From NCBI GenBank assembly GCA_027924645.1, contig BSBN01000297.1, forward strand, positions 8,866,001 through 8,930,000: a stretch of 64,000 nucleotides of DNA, in the 5' to 3' direction. Positions 12,991 to 25,209 of the stretch are shown one piece after another (positions within the stretch are counted from its first letter, which is position 1; each line of letters starts with the position of its first letter). The notes beneath the pieces were generated by a model. That model made no database searches. It was not told the DNA's origin and saw only the letters and a program-made list of their open reading frames with translations. The translations under genes and the position numbers were made by a program. This stretch comes from Cunninghamia lanceolata (Eukaryota > Streptophyta > Pinopsida > Cupressales > Cupressaceae).

Positions 12991-13142
12991 CTATAGCAAG
13001 ACAAAATGCGAGCTCATTATAATGTGCTCGCGTTATAACGCACTCCATTATTACGTGCTCACGTTATAATGCGCTCTGTTATTACGTACTCGCGTTATTA
13101 CGTGCTCACCTTATTATGCACTCGCGTTTTGTCCTGCTATAG
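12991..13142. repeat. 152 bp foldback cluster of GCGAGC/GTGCTCGCGTTAT motifs
   Basis: The outer arms 12991-13012 and 13121-13142 are inverted copies with two mismatches (CTATAGCAAGACAAAA against its inverse). Between them the phrases ACGTGCTC and CGCGTTAT recur five or more times (for example GTGCTCGCGTTAT at 13024-13036). Same family as 5853-5886 and 19297-19335. Confidence 0.75.
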
Positions 13143-13299
13143 ATTGATCCATAAATATTTGTGCCTATCTCACCTTCGATAGCACCTTTATAGTATCTCA
13201 CCTCTAGTTCCATTAGCTCATGTTCTATATCTCACTTATCTCTCCCCCTCACCTCTCTACCTCTCCCCTCTATATGTCTCTCAGTCACTCCTTGTCTAC

Positions 13300-16200
13300 C
13301 TCAACCCTAACCCTAAACCTCATCCCTAAACCCTAATCCCTCAACCCTCAACCCTAATCCCTCAACCCTCAACTCTAATCCCTCATCCCTAAACCCTAAA
13401 TGCTATCCCTATTGCTAAACCCTCAATGGGCTCGATACTATACCTTAAACCCTAATCCCTTATCCCTAAACCCTCCAACCCTATCCCTAATCCTTATACC
13501 CTTGACACTCTACTTTAACCCTAATCCCTCGACCCTCAACCCTCGAACCTAAATGTACTCAACCCTCAACATCAAACCCTAATCCCTCAACCCTTAACTC
13601 TGATCCCTCGACCCTCAACCCTATCCCTAAACCCTCAACCCTAAAACCTCAACACTCAACGTCAAACCCTAATCCCTCAACCCTTAATTCTAATCCCTCA
13701 ACTGTAAACCCTATCCCTAAACCCTAAACACTATCCCTATTCCTAAACCCTCAATGGGCTCGATACTATTCTTTAAACCCTAATCCCTTATTCCTAAACT
13801 CTCCAACCCTATCCCTAATCCTTATACCCTTGACACTCTACTTTAACCCTAATCCCTTGACCCTCAACCCTATCCCTAAACCCTCGACCCTCAAACCTCA
13901 ACCCTTAATGTCAAACCCTAATCCCTCAACCCTTAACTCTAATCCCTTGACCCTCAACCCTATCCCTAAACCCTAAACCCTAAAGCCTTAACCCTTAACC
14001 CTAAATGTCAAATCCTAATCCCTCAACCCTTCACTCTGATCCCTCAACCCTAAAACCTATCCCTAAACCCTCAACACTATACCTTAAACCCTAATCCCTC
14101 AACCCTAACCCTTAAACCTTATCCCTAAACCCTAATCCCTCAACCCTCAACCCTAATCCCTTAACCATCAACTCTAATCCCTCATCCCTAAACCCTAAAC
14201 ACTATCCCTATTCCTAAACCCTCAATAGGCTGGATACTATACCTTAAACCCTAATCCCTTATCCCTAATCCTTATAACCTCGACACTCTACTTTAACCCT
14301 AATCCCTCAACCCTCAACCCTCAAATCTCAATGTCCTCAACCCTCAACGTCAAACCCTAATCCCTCAACCCTTAACTCTGATCCCTCGACCCTCAACCCT
14401 ATCCTTAAACCCTCAACCCTAAAACCTCAACCCTCAACACTCAACGTCAAACCCTAATCCCTCAACCCTTAACTCTAATCCCTCAACCCTAAACCCTATC
14501 TATAAACCCTCAACACTATCCTTATTTCTAAACCTTCAATGGGCTCGATACTATACCTTAAACTCTAATCCCTTATCCCTAAACCCTCCAACCCTATCCG
14601 TAATCCTTATACCCTTGACTCTCTACTTTAACCCTAATCCCTTGACCCTCAACCCTATCCCTAAACCCTCGACCCTTGAACCTCAACCCTCAACCCTCAA
14701 CGTCAAACCCTAATCCCTCAACCCTTAACTCTAATCCCTCGACCCTCAACCCTATCCCTAAACCCTAAACCCTAAAGCCTCAACCCTCAACCCTCAATGT
14801 CAAATCCTAATCCCTCAACCCTTCACTCTAATTCCTCAACCCTAAACTGTATCCCTAAACCCTCAACACTATACCTTAAACCCTAATCCCTCAACCCTTA
14901 ACCCTAATCCCTCAACCCTCAACTCTAATCCCTCATCCCTAAACCCTAAATGCTATCCTTATTCCTAAACCCTCAACAGGCTCGATACTATACCTTAAAC
15001 CCTAATCCCTTATCCCTAAACCCTCCAACCCTATCCGTAATCCTTATACCCTCGACATTCTACTTTAACCCTAGTCCCTCGACCCTCAACCCTATCCTGA
15101 AACGCTCAACCCTCGAACCTCAATGTACTCAACCCTCAATGTCAAACCCTAATCCCTCAATCCTTAACATTGATCCCTCGACCCTCAACCTATCCCTAAA
15201 CCCTCAATCCTAAAACCTCAACCCTCAACACTCAATGTCAAAGCCTAATCCCACAACCCTTAAGTCTAATCCCTCAACCCTAAACCCTATCCCTAAACCC
15301 TTAACACTATCCCTATTCCTAAACCCTCAATGGTCTCAATACTATACCTTAAACCCTAATCCCTTATCCCTAAACCCTCCAACCCTATCCCTAATCCTTA
15401 TACCCTCGACACTCTACTTTAACCATAATCCCTCGATGCTCAACCCTATCCCTAAACCCTCGATCCTCGAACCTCAACCCTCAACCCTCAACGTCAAACC
15501 CTAATCTCTCAACCCTTAACTCTAATCCCTCGACCCTCAACCCTATCCCTATACCCTAAACCGTAAAGCCTCAACCCTGAACGTCAAATCCTAATCCCTC
15601 AACCCTTCACTCTAATCCTTCAACCCTAAACCATATCCCTAAAGCCTCAACACTAGACCTTAAACCCTAATCCCTCAACCCTCAACCCTAAAACTTATCC
15701 CTAAATCTTAATCCCTCAACCCTCAACCCTAATCCCTCAACCCTCAACTCTAATCCCTCAACCCTAAACCCTAAATGCTATCCCTATTCCTAAACCCTCA
15801 ATGGGTTCGATACTATACCTTAAACCCTAATCCCTTATCCCTAAACCCTCCAACCCTGTGCCTAATCCTTATACACTCAACACTCTACTTTAAAACCCTA
15901 ATCCCTCGACCCTCGACCCTCAACTCTATCCTGAAACCCTCAACCCTCGAACCTCAATGTACTCAACCTTCAACGTCAAACCCTAATCCCTCAACCCTTA
16001 ACTTTGATCCCTTAACCCTCAACCCTATCCCTAAACCCTCAACCCTAAAACCTCAACCCTCAACACTCAATGTCAAACCCTAATCCCTCAACCCTTAACT
16101 CTAATCCCTCAACCCTAAACCCTATCCCTAAAACCTCAACACTATCCGTATTCCTAAACCCTCAATGGGCTCGATACTATACCTTAAAACCTAATCCCTT

Positions 16201-19110
16201 ATCCCTAAACCCTCCAACCCTATCCCTAATCCTTATACCCTCGACACTCTACTTTAACCCTAATCTATCGACCCTCAACCCTCAACCCTCAACGTCAAAC
16301 CCTAATCCCTCGACCCTTCACTCTAATCCCTTGACCCTCAACCCTATCCCTAAACCTTAAACCCTAAATCCTCAACCCTCAACCCTCAATGTCAAATCCT
16401 AATCCCTCAGCCCTTCACTTTAATCCCTCAACCCTAAACCCTATCCCTAAACCCTCAACACTATACCTTAAACCCTAATCCCTCAACCCTTAACCCTAAA
16501 CCTTATCGCTAAACCCTAATCCCTCAACCCTCAACCCTAATCCCTTAACCCTTAACTCTAATCCCTCATCCCTAAACCCTAAATGCTATCCCTATTCCTA
16601 AACCCTCAACGGGTTCGATACTATACCTTAAACCCTAGTCCCTTATCCCTAAACCCTCCAACCCTATCTCTAATCCTTATACCCTTGAAACTCTACTTTA
16701 ACCCTAATCCCTCGATCCTCAACCCTATCCTAAAACCCTCAACCCTCAAACCTCAATGTACTCAACCCTCAACGTCAAACCCTAATCCCTCAACCCTTAA
16801 CTTTGATCCCTCGACCCTCAACCCTATCCCTAAACCCTCAACCCTAAAACCTCAACCCTCAACACTCAATGTCAAACCCTAATCCCTCAACCCTTAACTC
16901 TAATCCCTCAACCTTAAACCCTATCCTTAAACCCTCAACACTATATCTTAAACCGAAATCCCTCAACCCTAAACCGTATCCCTAAGCCCTAATCCCTGAA
17001 CCGTTAACCCTAATCCATTAACCCTCAACCCTAATCCCTTATCCCTAAACCCTAAACACTATCCCTATTCCTAAACCCTCAACGGGCTCGATAATATCCC
17101 TCAACCCTTAACCCTTAAAACTTGAACCCTAAAACCTATCCCTACACCCTTGACACTAGACACTATATCTTAAACCCTAATCCCTTAACCCTCATCCCTA
17201 AAGCCTCAACCCTAAATACTTAAACCTTCAACCCTAAACCCTATCCCTAATGTCTCTACCCTCGACACTCTACTTTAACCCTAATCCCTTGACCATCAAC
17301 CCTATCCCTAAACCCTCAACCCTCAACCCTTAACCCTCATCCCTCAACCCTCAACCCTCAACTCTCAACATTAAACCCTAATTCATCAACCCTAAACCCT
17401 AATCCCTCAAACCTAAACCCTATCCCTAAACCATCAACCCTCAACACTATACCTTAAACCCTAATCCCTATCCCTCAACCCTCAACCCTTAAAACTTAAA
17501 CCCTATCCCTACACCCTCAACACTCGACACTATATCTTAAGCCTTAAACCCTCATCCTTAAAGCCTCAACCCTCAACCCTTAAACCTTCAACCCTAAACC
17601 CTATCCCTAATCCCTCTACCCTTGACACTCTAACCCTAACCTTGACATTAAACGCTAATCCGTCAACCCTAAACCCTAATCCGTCAACCCTAAACCCTAT
17701 CCCTAAACCCTCAACCCTCAACACTATACCTTAAACCCTAATCCATCAACCCTAAAACCTAATCCCTCAACCCTCAACCCTAAAATTATCAATAAACCCT
17801 CAACCCTGGACACTATACCTTAAACCCTAATCCCTCAACCCTTAACCCTAATCCCTCATCCCTAAACCCTAAACGCTATCCCTATTCCTAAACCCTCAAC
17901 CCTCGACACTATACCTTAAACCCTAATCCCTTATCCCTAAACCCTAAACCCTATCCCTCAACCCTTAACCCTTAAAACTTAAACCCTAAAACCTATCCAT
18001 AAACCCTCGATGCTCAACACTATATTTTAAACCCCAATCCCTTAACCCTTAACCCTCAATCGTTAAACCTTCAACCCTAAACCCTATCTCTAATCCCTCT
18101 ACCCTCAACACTCTACTTTAACCCTAATCCCTTGACCATCAACCCTATCCCTAAACCCTCAACCCTCAACCCTCAACCCTAAACCCTATCCCTAATCCCT
18201 CTACCCTCAACACTCTACTTTAACCCTAATCCCTTGACCATCAACCCTATCCCTAAACCCTCAACCCTCAACCCTCAACTCTCAACATTAAACCCTAATC
18301 TGTCAACCCTAAACCCTAATCCATCAACCCTAAACCCTAATCCTAAACCCTCAACCCTCAAAAATATTCCTTAAACCCTAATCCATCAACCCTAAACCAT
18401 AATCCCTTAACCCTAAACCCTCAACCCTCAACACTATTCCTTAAACCCTAATCCCTCAACTCTAAACCCTAATCTGTAAACCCTAAACCCTAAACCCTAT
18501 CCTTAAACACTCAACCCTCAGCAAATTATACCTTAAAGCTTAATCCCTCAACCCTCAACCCTCAACCCTAATCCCTCGTCCCTAAACCCTAAATGCTATC
18601 CCTATTCCTAAACCCTCAACCTAAGACACTATACCTTAAACCCTAATATGTTACCCCTAAACCTTAAACCCTATCCCTCAACCCTTAACCCTTAAACCTT
18701 AAACCTTAAAACCTATCCCTAAACCCTCAACCCTATACCCTCAACAATATACTTAAGCCCTAATACCTCAATCATCAACCCTATACCTTAAACCTGAAGC
18801 CTACACCCTCAAACCCTCATCCCTAGACCATCTAACCTCACCCTTATATCCTAAACCTCAAATATTGTGCCTCAACCCTATACTTAAATTAAACCTAAAC
18901 CATACGTGCTCTCAACCCAAGTGACCCTATGCCTTATACACCCTCAATCCATATCGTAAACCCTAAACCCTAATCCCCGCGCCTTACACACTTAATCTTA
19001 TACACTCAACAACATGAATATTAACCCTTAACTATAACCCTCAACCCTCAACCCTCTACCTATTACTTAAGCCCCAATCCCTCAACCTCAACCCTCAAAA
19101 CTATATAGGC
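13300..19110 (+). repeat. Interstitial degenerate telomere-like array with higher-order structure
   Basis: About 5.8 kb made almost wholly of 7-8 bp units CCCTAAA, CCCTCAA, CCCTAAT and CCCTATC, i.e. the C-rich strand of the plant telomere repeat with many point variants. A marker phrase (GGGCTCGATACT and variants) recurs in two alternating series: 13431, 14230, 14981, 15806, 16614 and 13759, 14544, 15335, 16170, 17087. This gives a higher-order period of about 0.75-0.92 kb with two subunits. From about 17.1 kb a different order takes over and the array decays after 18.8 kb. All reading frames through it are repeat artefacts. Confidence 0.95.
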
Positions 19111-19140
19111 TCAGGTCCTTATATACACTAAACCTAAAAC

Positions 19141-19215
19141 ACTTACATACATACAAACATACATACATACAAAGATGCATACATACAAGCATGCATACAT
19201 GTACATACATACAAG
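19141..19215. repeat. CATA tetranucleotide microsatellite
   Basis: Imperfect runs of CATA with interspersed CAAG/CAAA (ACATACATACAAACATACAT). It lies between the telomere-like array and the third palindromic unit. Confidence 0.85.
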
Positions 19216-19296
19216 CATGAATACATACCTACAAGAATAGATATAAACATCCATGAAACATACATATGAAATTTGAACACATCTCATTCAAAGGAA

Positions 19297-19335
19297 GACA
19301 TAATGCGAACACGTTATAATACACTCGCGTTATGT
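19297..19335. repeat. Palindromic unit, third locus of the GCGAGCACG family
   Basis: The arms ACATAATGCGA and TCGCGTTATGT are inverted copies around an ACACGTTATAATAC centre. A shorter relative (CATAACACACTTGCGTTATG) follows at about 19390-19410. Confidence 0.7.
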
Positions 19336-19410
19336 CGAACTGGGAGAACACTGCAAACATGCAAAAAAGCAAAAAAGCAAAAAAGCACAACATAACACAC
19401 TTGCGTTATG

Positions 19411-20220
19411 TTGTGCTTTGGGAATCCCAAGCCTTAGGCTTGGAATTTGCTTTGGATTTCCAACCCAAAGGCTTGGAGTGCCTTTTCAACATCCACAGAT
19501 ATGTTTTTGCAGATTCTTCAAGATTTCACATAATTTTGTTCATGCTAACCCTCAAATTTGCACGTGTTTCAAGGTCAAACAAATCAAACACTTGGGTAAT
19601 GTTAGGATTTCTCTTAGCTATTTAACGATTAATTTTTTTCACATTTTGACAATGTTAAGCCTTTCATCTTTAATTTCTTTTGTTTGTGTGTCCGGTTTTG
19701 GGCAAAAAGCACTATTTGTTTTTTTTTTCATTGTAAATTAAAACCATTCATTAAAATTTTAAAAAAATTACATATTTAGAAACTAGACTCCATTCTACAC
19801 ATATTAAAAAAAAGAAAAAATAATTTTCAATTAGTTTTCAAAATTTATAGTGGTAGCACGACCAAAATTCTATTTTTCAGGATGTGTCCACTTTGAAAAT
19901 TAGTAAAAAATCAAATATTCATCAAAAAATTATCAAAAAAATCAGGCATAAACTACATGATGTTAGATAATTTCTCACCGAAGCCAAAAAAAAGTTAACC
20001 TTTTGAGGGAGCCACAAAACATGCTATGTTATGTTTTTTTGACAGAAACAACACCAATTTCTGTGGCTCCCTCTTTTGAACCCCTTAATCTATACCATTT
20101 TCAAAAAAAAATTGTAGTTTAGAAAGTAGACTCGGAGCAACCAAATTTTGAGTGTAACTATGCTCAATTTCTCATCCAAGGCCAACATTTCCTGATTTTA
20201 GAAAAAAAGTGGCCACTTAA
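19411..20220. other. Right part of the TIR-bounded block, no gene seen
   Basis: Overlapping short plus-strand frames (19332-19625, 19418-19741) show no family resemblance. The rest is A/T-rich with poly(A) runs. GGCTTGG and CCAAGCC phrases around 19428-19475 form short inverted repeats. Confidence 0.4.
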
Positions 20221-20257
20221 GACCCCTTTTTGGTCCCCCATCTTCTTGCACTTACCC
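20221..20257 (-). repeat. Right terminal inverted repeat of the 14.5 kb block
   Basis: Ends TTGCACTTACCC, inverse of the 5790 terminus, and is followed by TAAT. Confidence 0.5.
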
Positions 20258-20261
20258 TAAT

Positions 20262-22455
20262 GTAGTTAGAAGATTTATGATTTGGACATTATAATCTTGT
20301 TAGAATGTGTACTAGACCATGTTGGAACTTTGGAAAAAACCACAGGTTGATTTATTGAGGCATGTTTTCCATAGAAGTGTTTGTCTCTCTATAAAGTGCA
20401 TTACACTATAGCCAAAGAATGTGTGGCATATTCTATAGAGTAGATATGGATATTTGTGTTCCTTGGAGTATCAAGTAGGTGCTCTAGTATATTACAGACC
20501 CTAGAAGTACAACCCCAAAATTAACACAAGCCATGAGGATGGTCTAGGTGTTACTATAGGTACCTTATTTAACAAGACACCATGGATTAGTCACCCCTCC
20601 ATTTGAAGCAATAACTTCCTGATTATGTTTTCTAAGAACTTAGAGAACCATTTGGTTTTTTTTTAGAGCTAGCCCTTTCTGACAAGTCTATATGCAAGCA
20701 TACAATAATTCTAGGTATATTTCTAGAATCTGATTTTTCTTTGCAACAATAGACCTAATGATGTAGAAATTTGTATCTGATTCTTCTAAGTTTGTAACCT
20801 TAGCTTGTCCACATTGATCACCATTATACCATTTTAATGCCATATCTTACCTTTTAAGCTTCTCTTATGGTTAATTGAAAGAAGTATTTAATTAAGTTTA
20901 ATATAAAATTGTTAAACTTATATATTTAATTTTATTTAATAATAATTGTTACCTATTCTTCTATCATGTAGCATGATGTTGATTATCTAGACTACACTTG
21001 TTAGCCTTAAGGAGTCAGATCACCAACTCTTGTCTTGAAATGAGGCTAAGAGTTTCTCTAAGGTCTCAGGGTTACTGGGCCTCCATATTGTAAGATAGTT
21101 TAGTGGTTATATGCTTGTTGTTTCATCAAGGGGCCTAGTAAAGATTCAAGTAGAAATTGATTATTAGGTGGTCAAGTTCCAAGCTTATATTTATGATTTT
21201 TTTGCATATTATGATCAGTATTTTCAGATTTAGCATTTATCATATAATTATCAAAACATGAATCACTCTTAGATATTACTTCAAAGTTCATTAACTAGCA
21301 ATCATCGCACTTGTAAATAAGAAATTTAAACTCTACAACAACAAATTGCAAGTTTTTAGTTTGAAAACTAATTCTATTCTAACTAGAGATGTAATTTATA
21401 AAAATTGTAAAAGAGATCAAGGTTTGAAGAGAGAAGAATGAGCCTATCTTGTTTATATGATAAGTCTCCCCTTGCTAAAGAGATCAAATCCTTGTAGAAC
21501 CAATCCTTCTATGTCCAAAATATACTCAACCATATTAACAAGAAAGGTGAAGGTGAATAAGGATGATCAACAATGTAGAAGGATTCAATGACTACCATAT
21601 ATATGCACAAATTGAACTAGCATACCATCCTCACAACCTAAGATTCGTGTGATTATTCAATGGAAAACTTCTTAGAATTCATTAACAATCAATAGAGAGT
21701 AAGATTCATCAATCATCAAAGGTCATGTTTGGAGAATACAGAAAACAAGAAAGCAAAATAGCAAAGAATGTAAAATTTTATTACATTGAGGAGTTTATGG
21801 TTGAGTTTTACAACCAGGCTTTCCAACCATTATAAAATCATTGTTCTACCTATTTATAGAGAGGACTAAAGGGGTATTTCCTCAAGGCAGAAGATACGAA
21901 TCCACTCATTCAATGAGGTCACAGGGGTTTTCTTGTAGTCAAAGTAAGACATAAAACCAAGATGTCAATTTGCATAAGAAAAATTCCTCTTGGATTTGTC
22001 AAATGGCATGCTAGGATAAGAAAAACAACTTTCCCGTGTAATGAAAGACCATCTAATACCAATTTTCTGACTTGTGGATGCAGGGGGTTCAATTTCATGT
22101 GTTCATGGTGCCCATGCTTTCTTCATTAGCAAGAACATGACCCAACAATTAAATCCATGTTTTTTAGGGTCCACATGTACCAAAATCATTTGAACATCTT
22201 TCCAAGCACAATCACTTCCTTTTTAGAGCATTAATGACATTTTTTTATGCACCTAGGAGTAGGTATTGACTTCTATTCGAATGACAAAATCTTGAGGCAA
22301 AGGTGCAGTTCTTAGGTTTGTGAATGTGCATGGGAGCTTGAAAAGTCCACAACATAATCTAGGTGGGAATTATAGATTGGCATGCATTATGTAGTTTTAG
22401 GGAGATGCCAAAAGTTTATGAAGGATGCTTGTGGTGGGATGGTGAAAATGTGGAA
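20262..22455. other. No gene seen; may include part of a gypsy LTR
   Basis: No coding frame is supported. An A/T-rich TTTAATTAAG patch lies at 20885-20950. The right part probably belongs to the minus-strand LTR whose edge is at 22829, but I cannot place its other end. Confidence 0.35.
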
Positions 22456-22829
22456 CTATAGATATTTAGGGACACAAGGAAGCAACTTGTAGGAAGGGGG
22501 AATAGTCTGAAAATGGTCAACCATTAGAAGGTGATACATGGGTTGGGCTTTTGATAAGATGCAAATGTGCTTGTAGTTTTTTAAAGTCCACAAAGAAGAT
22601 GAATAAGTTATAACTAGAAAGTGGGGAGCAAAGACATGTATGCACTTTGCATGAGATGCAAATGTTCTTGTGAAGTCTGAATGTTTGTAAGGAAAAATAA
22701 GAAGAAAGTGGGGACTGGAGGCACATATGCCCTTTGCATGAGACACAAATTTGCTTATGGAGTCTAAAAGTATGCAAGGAAGATGAAGTAGGAACGATTG
22801 CCTCAACACCTAGGGATGCTCCTACATCA
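22456..22829 (-). mobile_element. Edge of a Ty3/gypsy-type LTR with internal ~90 bp repeats
   Basis: Read on the minus strand the edge is TGATGTAGGAGCATCCC starting at 22829, the same start as the LTR at 48935 and close to that at 57723. Inside, three diverged units of about 90 bp recur, marked by AGATGCAAATGTGCTTGTAG, AGATGCAAATGTTCTTGTGA and AGACACAAATTTGCTTATGG. The other LTR end was not found. It is probably the 3' LTR of the element whose gag remnant lies at 23269-23700. Confidence 0.5.
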
Positions 22830-23268
22830 GACACCCAGGGTTAATAAAATATGAGTCCCTCATTTTCTAGGATAATCTACCCTTGCCTTTGCATTCCATC
22901 TTGACACTTCTTCAACACTTTCCTTCCACCTCTTTAGCTATGCCTCAAGTGATCTGTCCTACTTGCTTCCTTCCTCTTCATTGCTTGACATTCCTTGAAA
23001 TTTTCTCTTTTGTAGTTTGGGTACTTTGTTCCACCAATCATCGTCTATGTTACATCTTCTTGACCTACTTTCATTTGCAATCCTCTTTCCCTTTCTATCA
23101 AATTATTCCTTACTTTTGTCATCCACCTTCTCTAGTTGGTTGTTTGTTGCCACATAGTGTTTTGTACTACTTCCTGCTCTATCTTGTAATGTTGCATAGT
23201 CCTTAGTACACCTCTTCATCCTATCCTTCATATGTCCTATCCTCTAGATGGATTCCTTTTGGTGATCT

Positions 23269-23700
23269 CTACTCCCACGTTCCATCTTCCATGATATCAC
23301 CTCTATATTTGTGGCCATTCAAATTAGTCTTAGAAAATTTCATTCTATCTGGATCCACAATATCCTCATACACAAAGTGCTCCTCTAAATCAGTTATCCA
23401 ATCTATAAAGTATCTAAGATTCAAATTACCAGAATAATTAGGAATATCCACTCTAGTCCTCTTACCAATACTTGATATGGCTATCAACATCCTTTCTTGT
23501 CTCCTTCTTCACTTTCATTCTCAACAAAATTTACTTCTTTGTCTTCATCACTCTCCTCAACCCTAGGGTTAGGGTTTCTTCAACAATCCTACTCAAATAA
23601 ATCCATTTGTTTTTTCATAGATTTAATTATCTCATACATCTCTTCCATCCTTCTAGCAACATTAACAATACCTCACCCTCTCTTTAGTGGCATTTTTTAA
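23269..23700 (-). pseudogene. Ty3/gypsy gag remnant
   Basis: On the minus strand the frame at 23490-23269 contains KRTRVDIPNYSGNLN followed by an IDWITDLEEHF block. This matches the gag starts of the elements at 57.2-56.7 kb (RPRMEVPNYTRNLN, LIDWINDLEKYL) and 58.7-59.2 kb. An acidic stretch upstream corresponds to the linker seen in those copies, with a stop and a frame change. Only the gag N-terminal part is left; protease, RT and integrase are absent before the LTR edge at 22829. Confidence 0.7.
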
Positions 23701-25209
23701 CAAAAAAAGGTGCAGAGCACCCATACTAGATATATTAATACCTAAATCAGAAAGTACAAAGGGGGGCCCAAAAAGGCAAGAAGACACAATGGCCATCACA
23801 ACAACCATGCTAGTGTACAAGGAAGCATCCAATAAACATTGAAAAAAGGTGGTCGGCGGGGAAAAAAATTAATAAATAAGACACTAGTTGATGAGAAATA
23901 AGCCATAAATAATTACATGCAAGTACACCCAAATGAAACTCCCAAAGTTGCTAACTATGGTCCACCTGAGTAACCACATGTGCTTTTAATGTAAAGACAT
24001 TAACAAGCTACCCGATAACATCTACCAACTTACCTAGCAAGAATAAATGACAGAACCCACAGAGGATCTACCTATTGGGAACACAAAGGACATCAATTTT
24101 CCACCAATGTGACTGTCCAGGGATGACATATGCCCAAAATCATAAATGTTGAGATTTGAAATTATTCCTACGTTAGTACCGTAACCTCAACTGCTACCAT
24201 CACCACCATTTGAACATCAATCAACTCCACATCCACCACCAAAATCTCAGTGGCATCTTTAAGTATTTCATTCTTTCTCTTTACCTTTGAGTTGCTTTGA
24301 TATTGCTTTGAATTTTGTCTCTTAGTATTGCATTCTTTCTCTTTGTTTCTTTCTCTTTCTTGTTTTGGAGCCATCCCCATAGACTAACCTCATGCAACTA
24401 GTAGGGTGAAAGGGATCATAATTGAAGATTATATTATGTAGTTATGGTCATATTTTAAGTTGAATGTCACCCTTGTTGCTTTGGCTAGAGCCTCCACCTA
24501 AGAGTATGGAAATATGAACGTGTAAATGAGGAAAGAGAGGGAATGTGTGATCCATTATAAGGTTCTAGGAATCACTAAAGAGTTTTGAGCATTGGAAGAA
24601 TAGAAGGGGAAAAATATGCATGGACCAAATCATGGATTTTATAATTAGCATGTAAGATCAAATGGTTATGGATGTCAAGAGATGTAAAAGTGGTGGGTAT
24701 AATGAAAGTGGGGAGTCACTCAATGTGGAAGATCTAATGACTATGGAAATGAACGCATCATGAAAATCAATATATTGGATAAGACAATGAGGTGTGATAG
24801 ACTCAAGGAGAATAATGTAAATGGGAGATGTGCAAGAGATGTATGTATGAACATGGAATTAGAAAAATCCCTTGATCATCTTGGTGCATAAACTAAGGAT
24901 GTCAACATCAAGACCTATATTTTTTTATTATGTCATAGCTACGTGATGGAATATAGAAAAATAAAGAGAAGTTAAGGAAAATATATCCAAGGAAAATAAG
25001 GAAGACAAAAGAAGGTCTAGCTTGGATTGGCATGATAGTGAATCCCTAATATTTGCATTGTCCCTAATTTTTGATAGAGAATGCAATAACTTAAAGATAC
25101 AACACATATGAAGGAAATAAGAAACAAAACATACAAAAAACTCACACACAAAAGCAAGGCATAAAAAGGAAAATGGTGACATGGACCTCTAAGCTCCATT
25201 AGGTGGAGA
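23701..25209. other. Non-coding remnant of a gypsy-related element
   Basis: No coding frame is supported. The segment 24470-24520 (ATGTCACCCTTG... CTCCACCTAAGAGTATGGA) matches 44018-44075 with the same phrase order, so this is probably the 3' part of the minus-strand element whose protease remnant lies at 25.2-27.2 kb. A GC-moderate block around 23850-24120 has no recognised content. Confidence 0.45.

Noticed and set aside
14950..16882. Several 87-102 codon frames rich in Ser, Leu, Asn and Pro
   Set aside because: They are reading frames through the telomere-like array; the 7 bp unit makes all frames open in patches.
13300..19110. Regular repeats that could be taken for a CRISPR array
   Set aside because: Units are 7-8 bp with no unique spacers and the context is eukaryotic.
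22883..23206. 107-codon plus-strand frame
   Set aside because: Opposite strand of a decayed gypsy region; hydrophobic composition comes from pyrimidine-rich sequence and no domain is visible.
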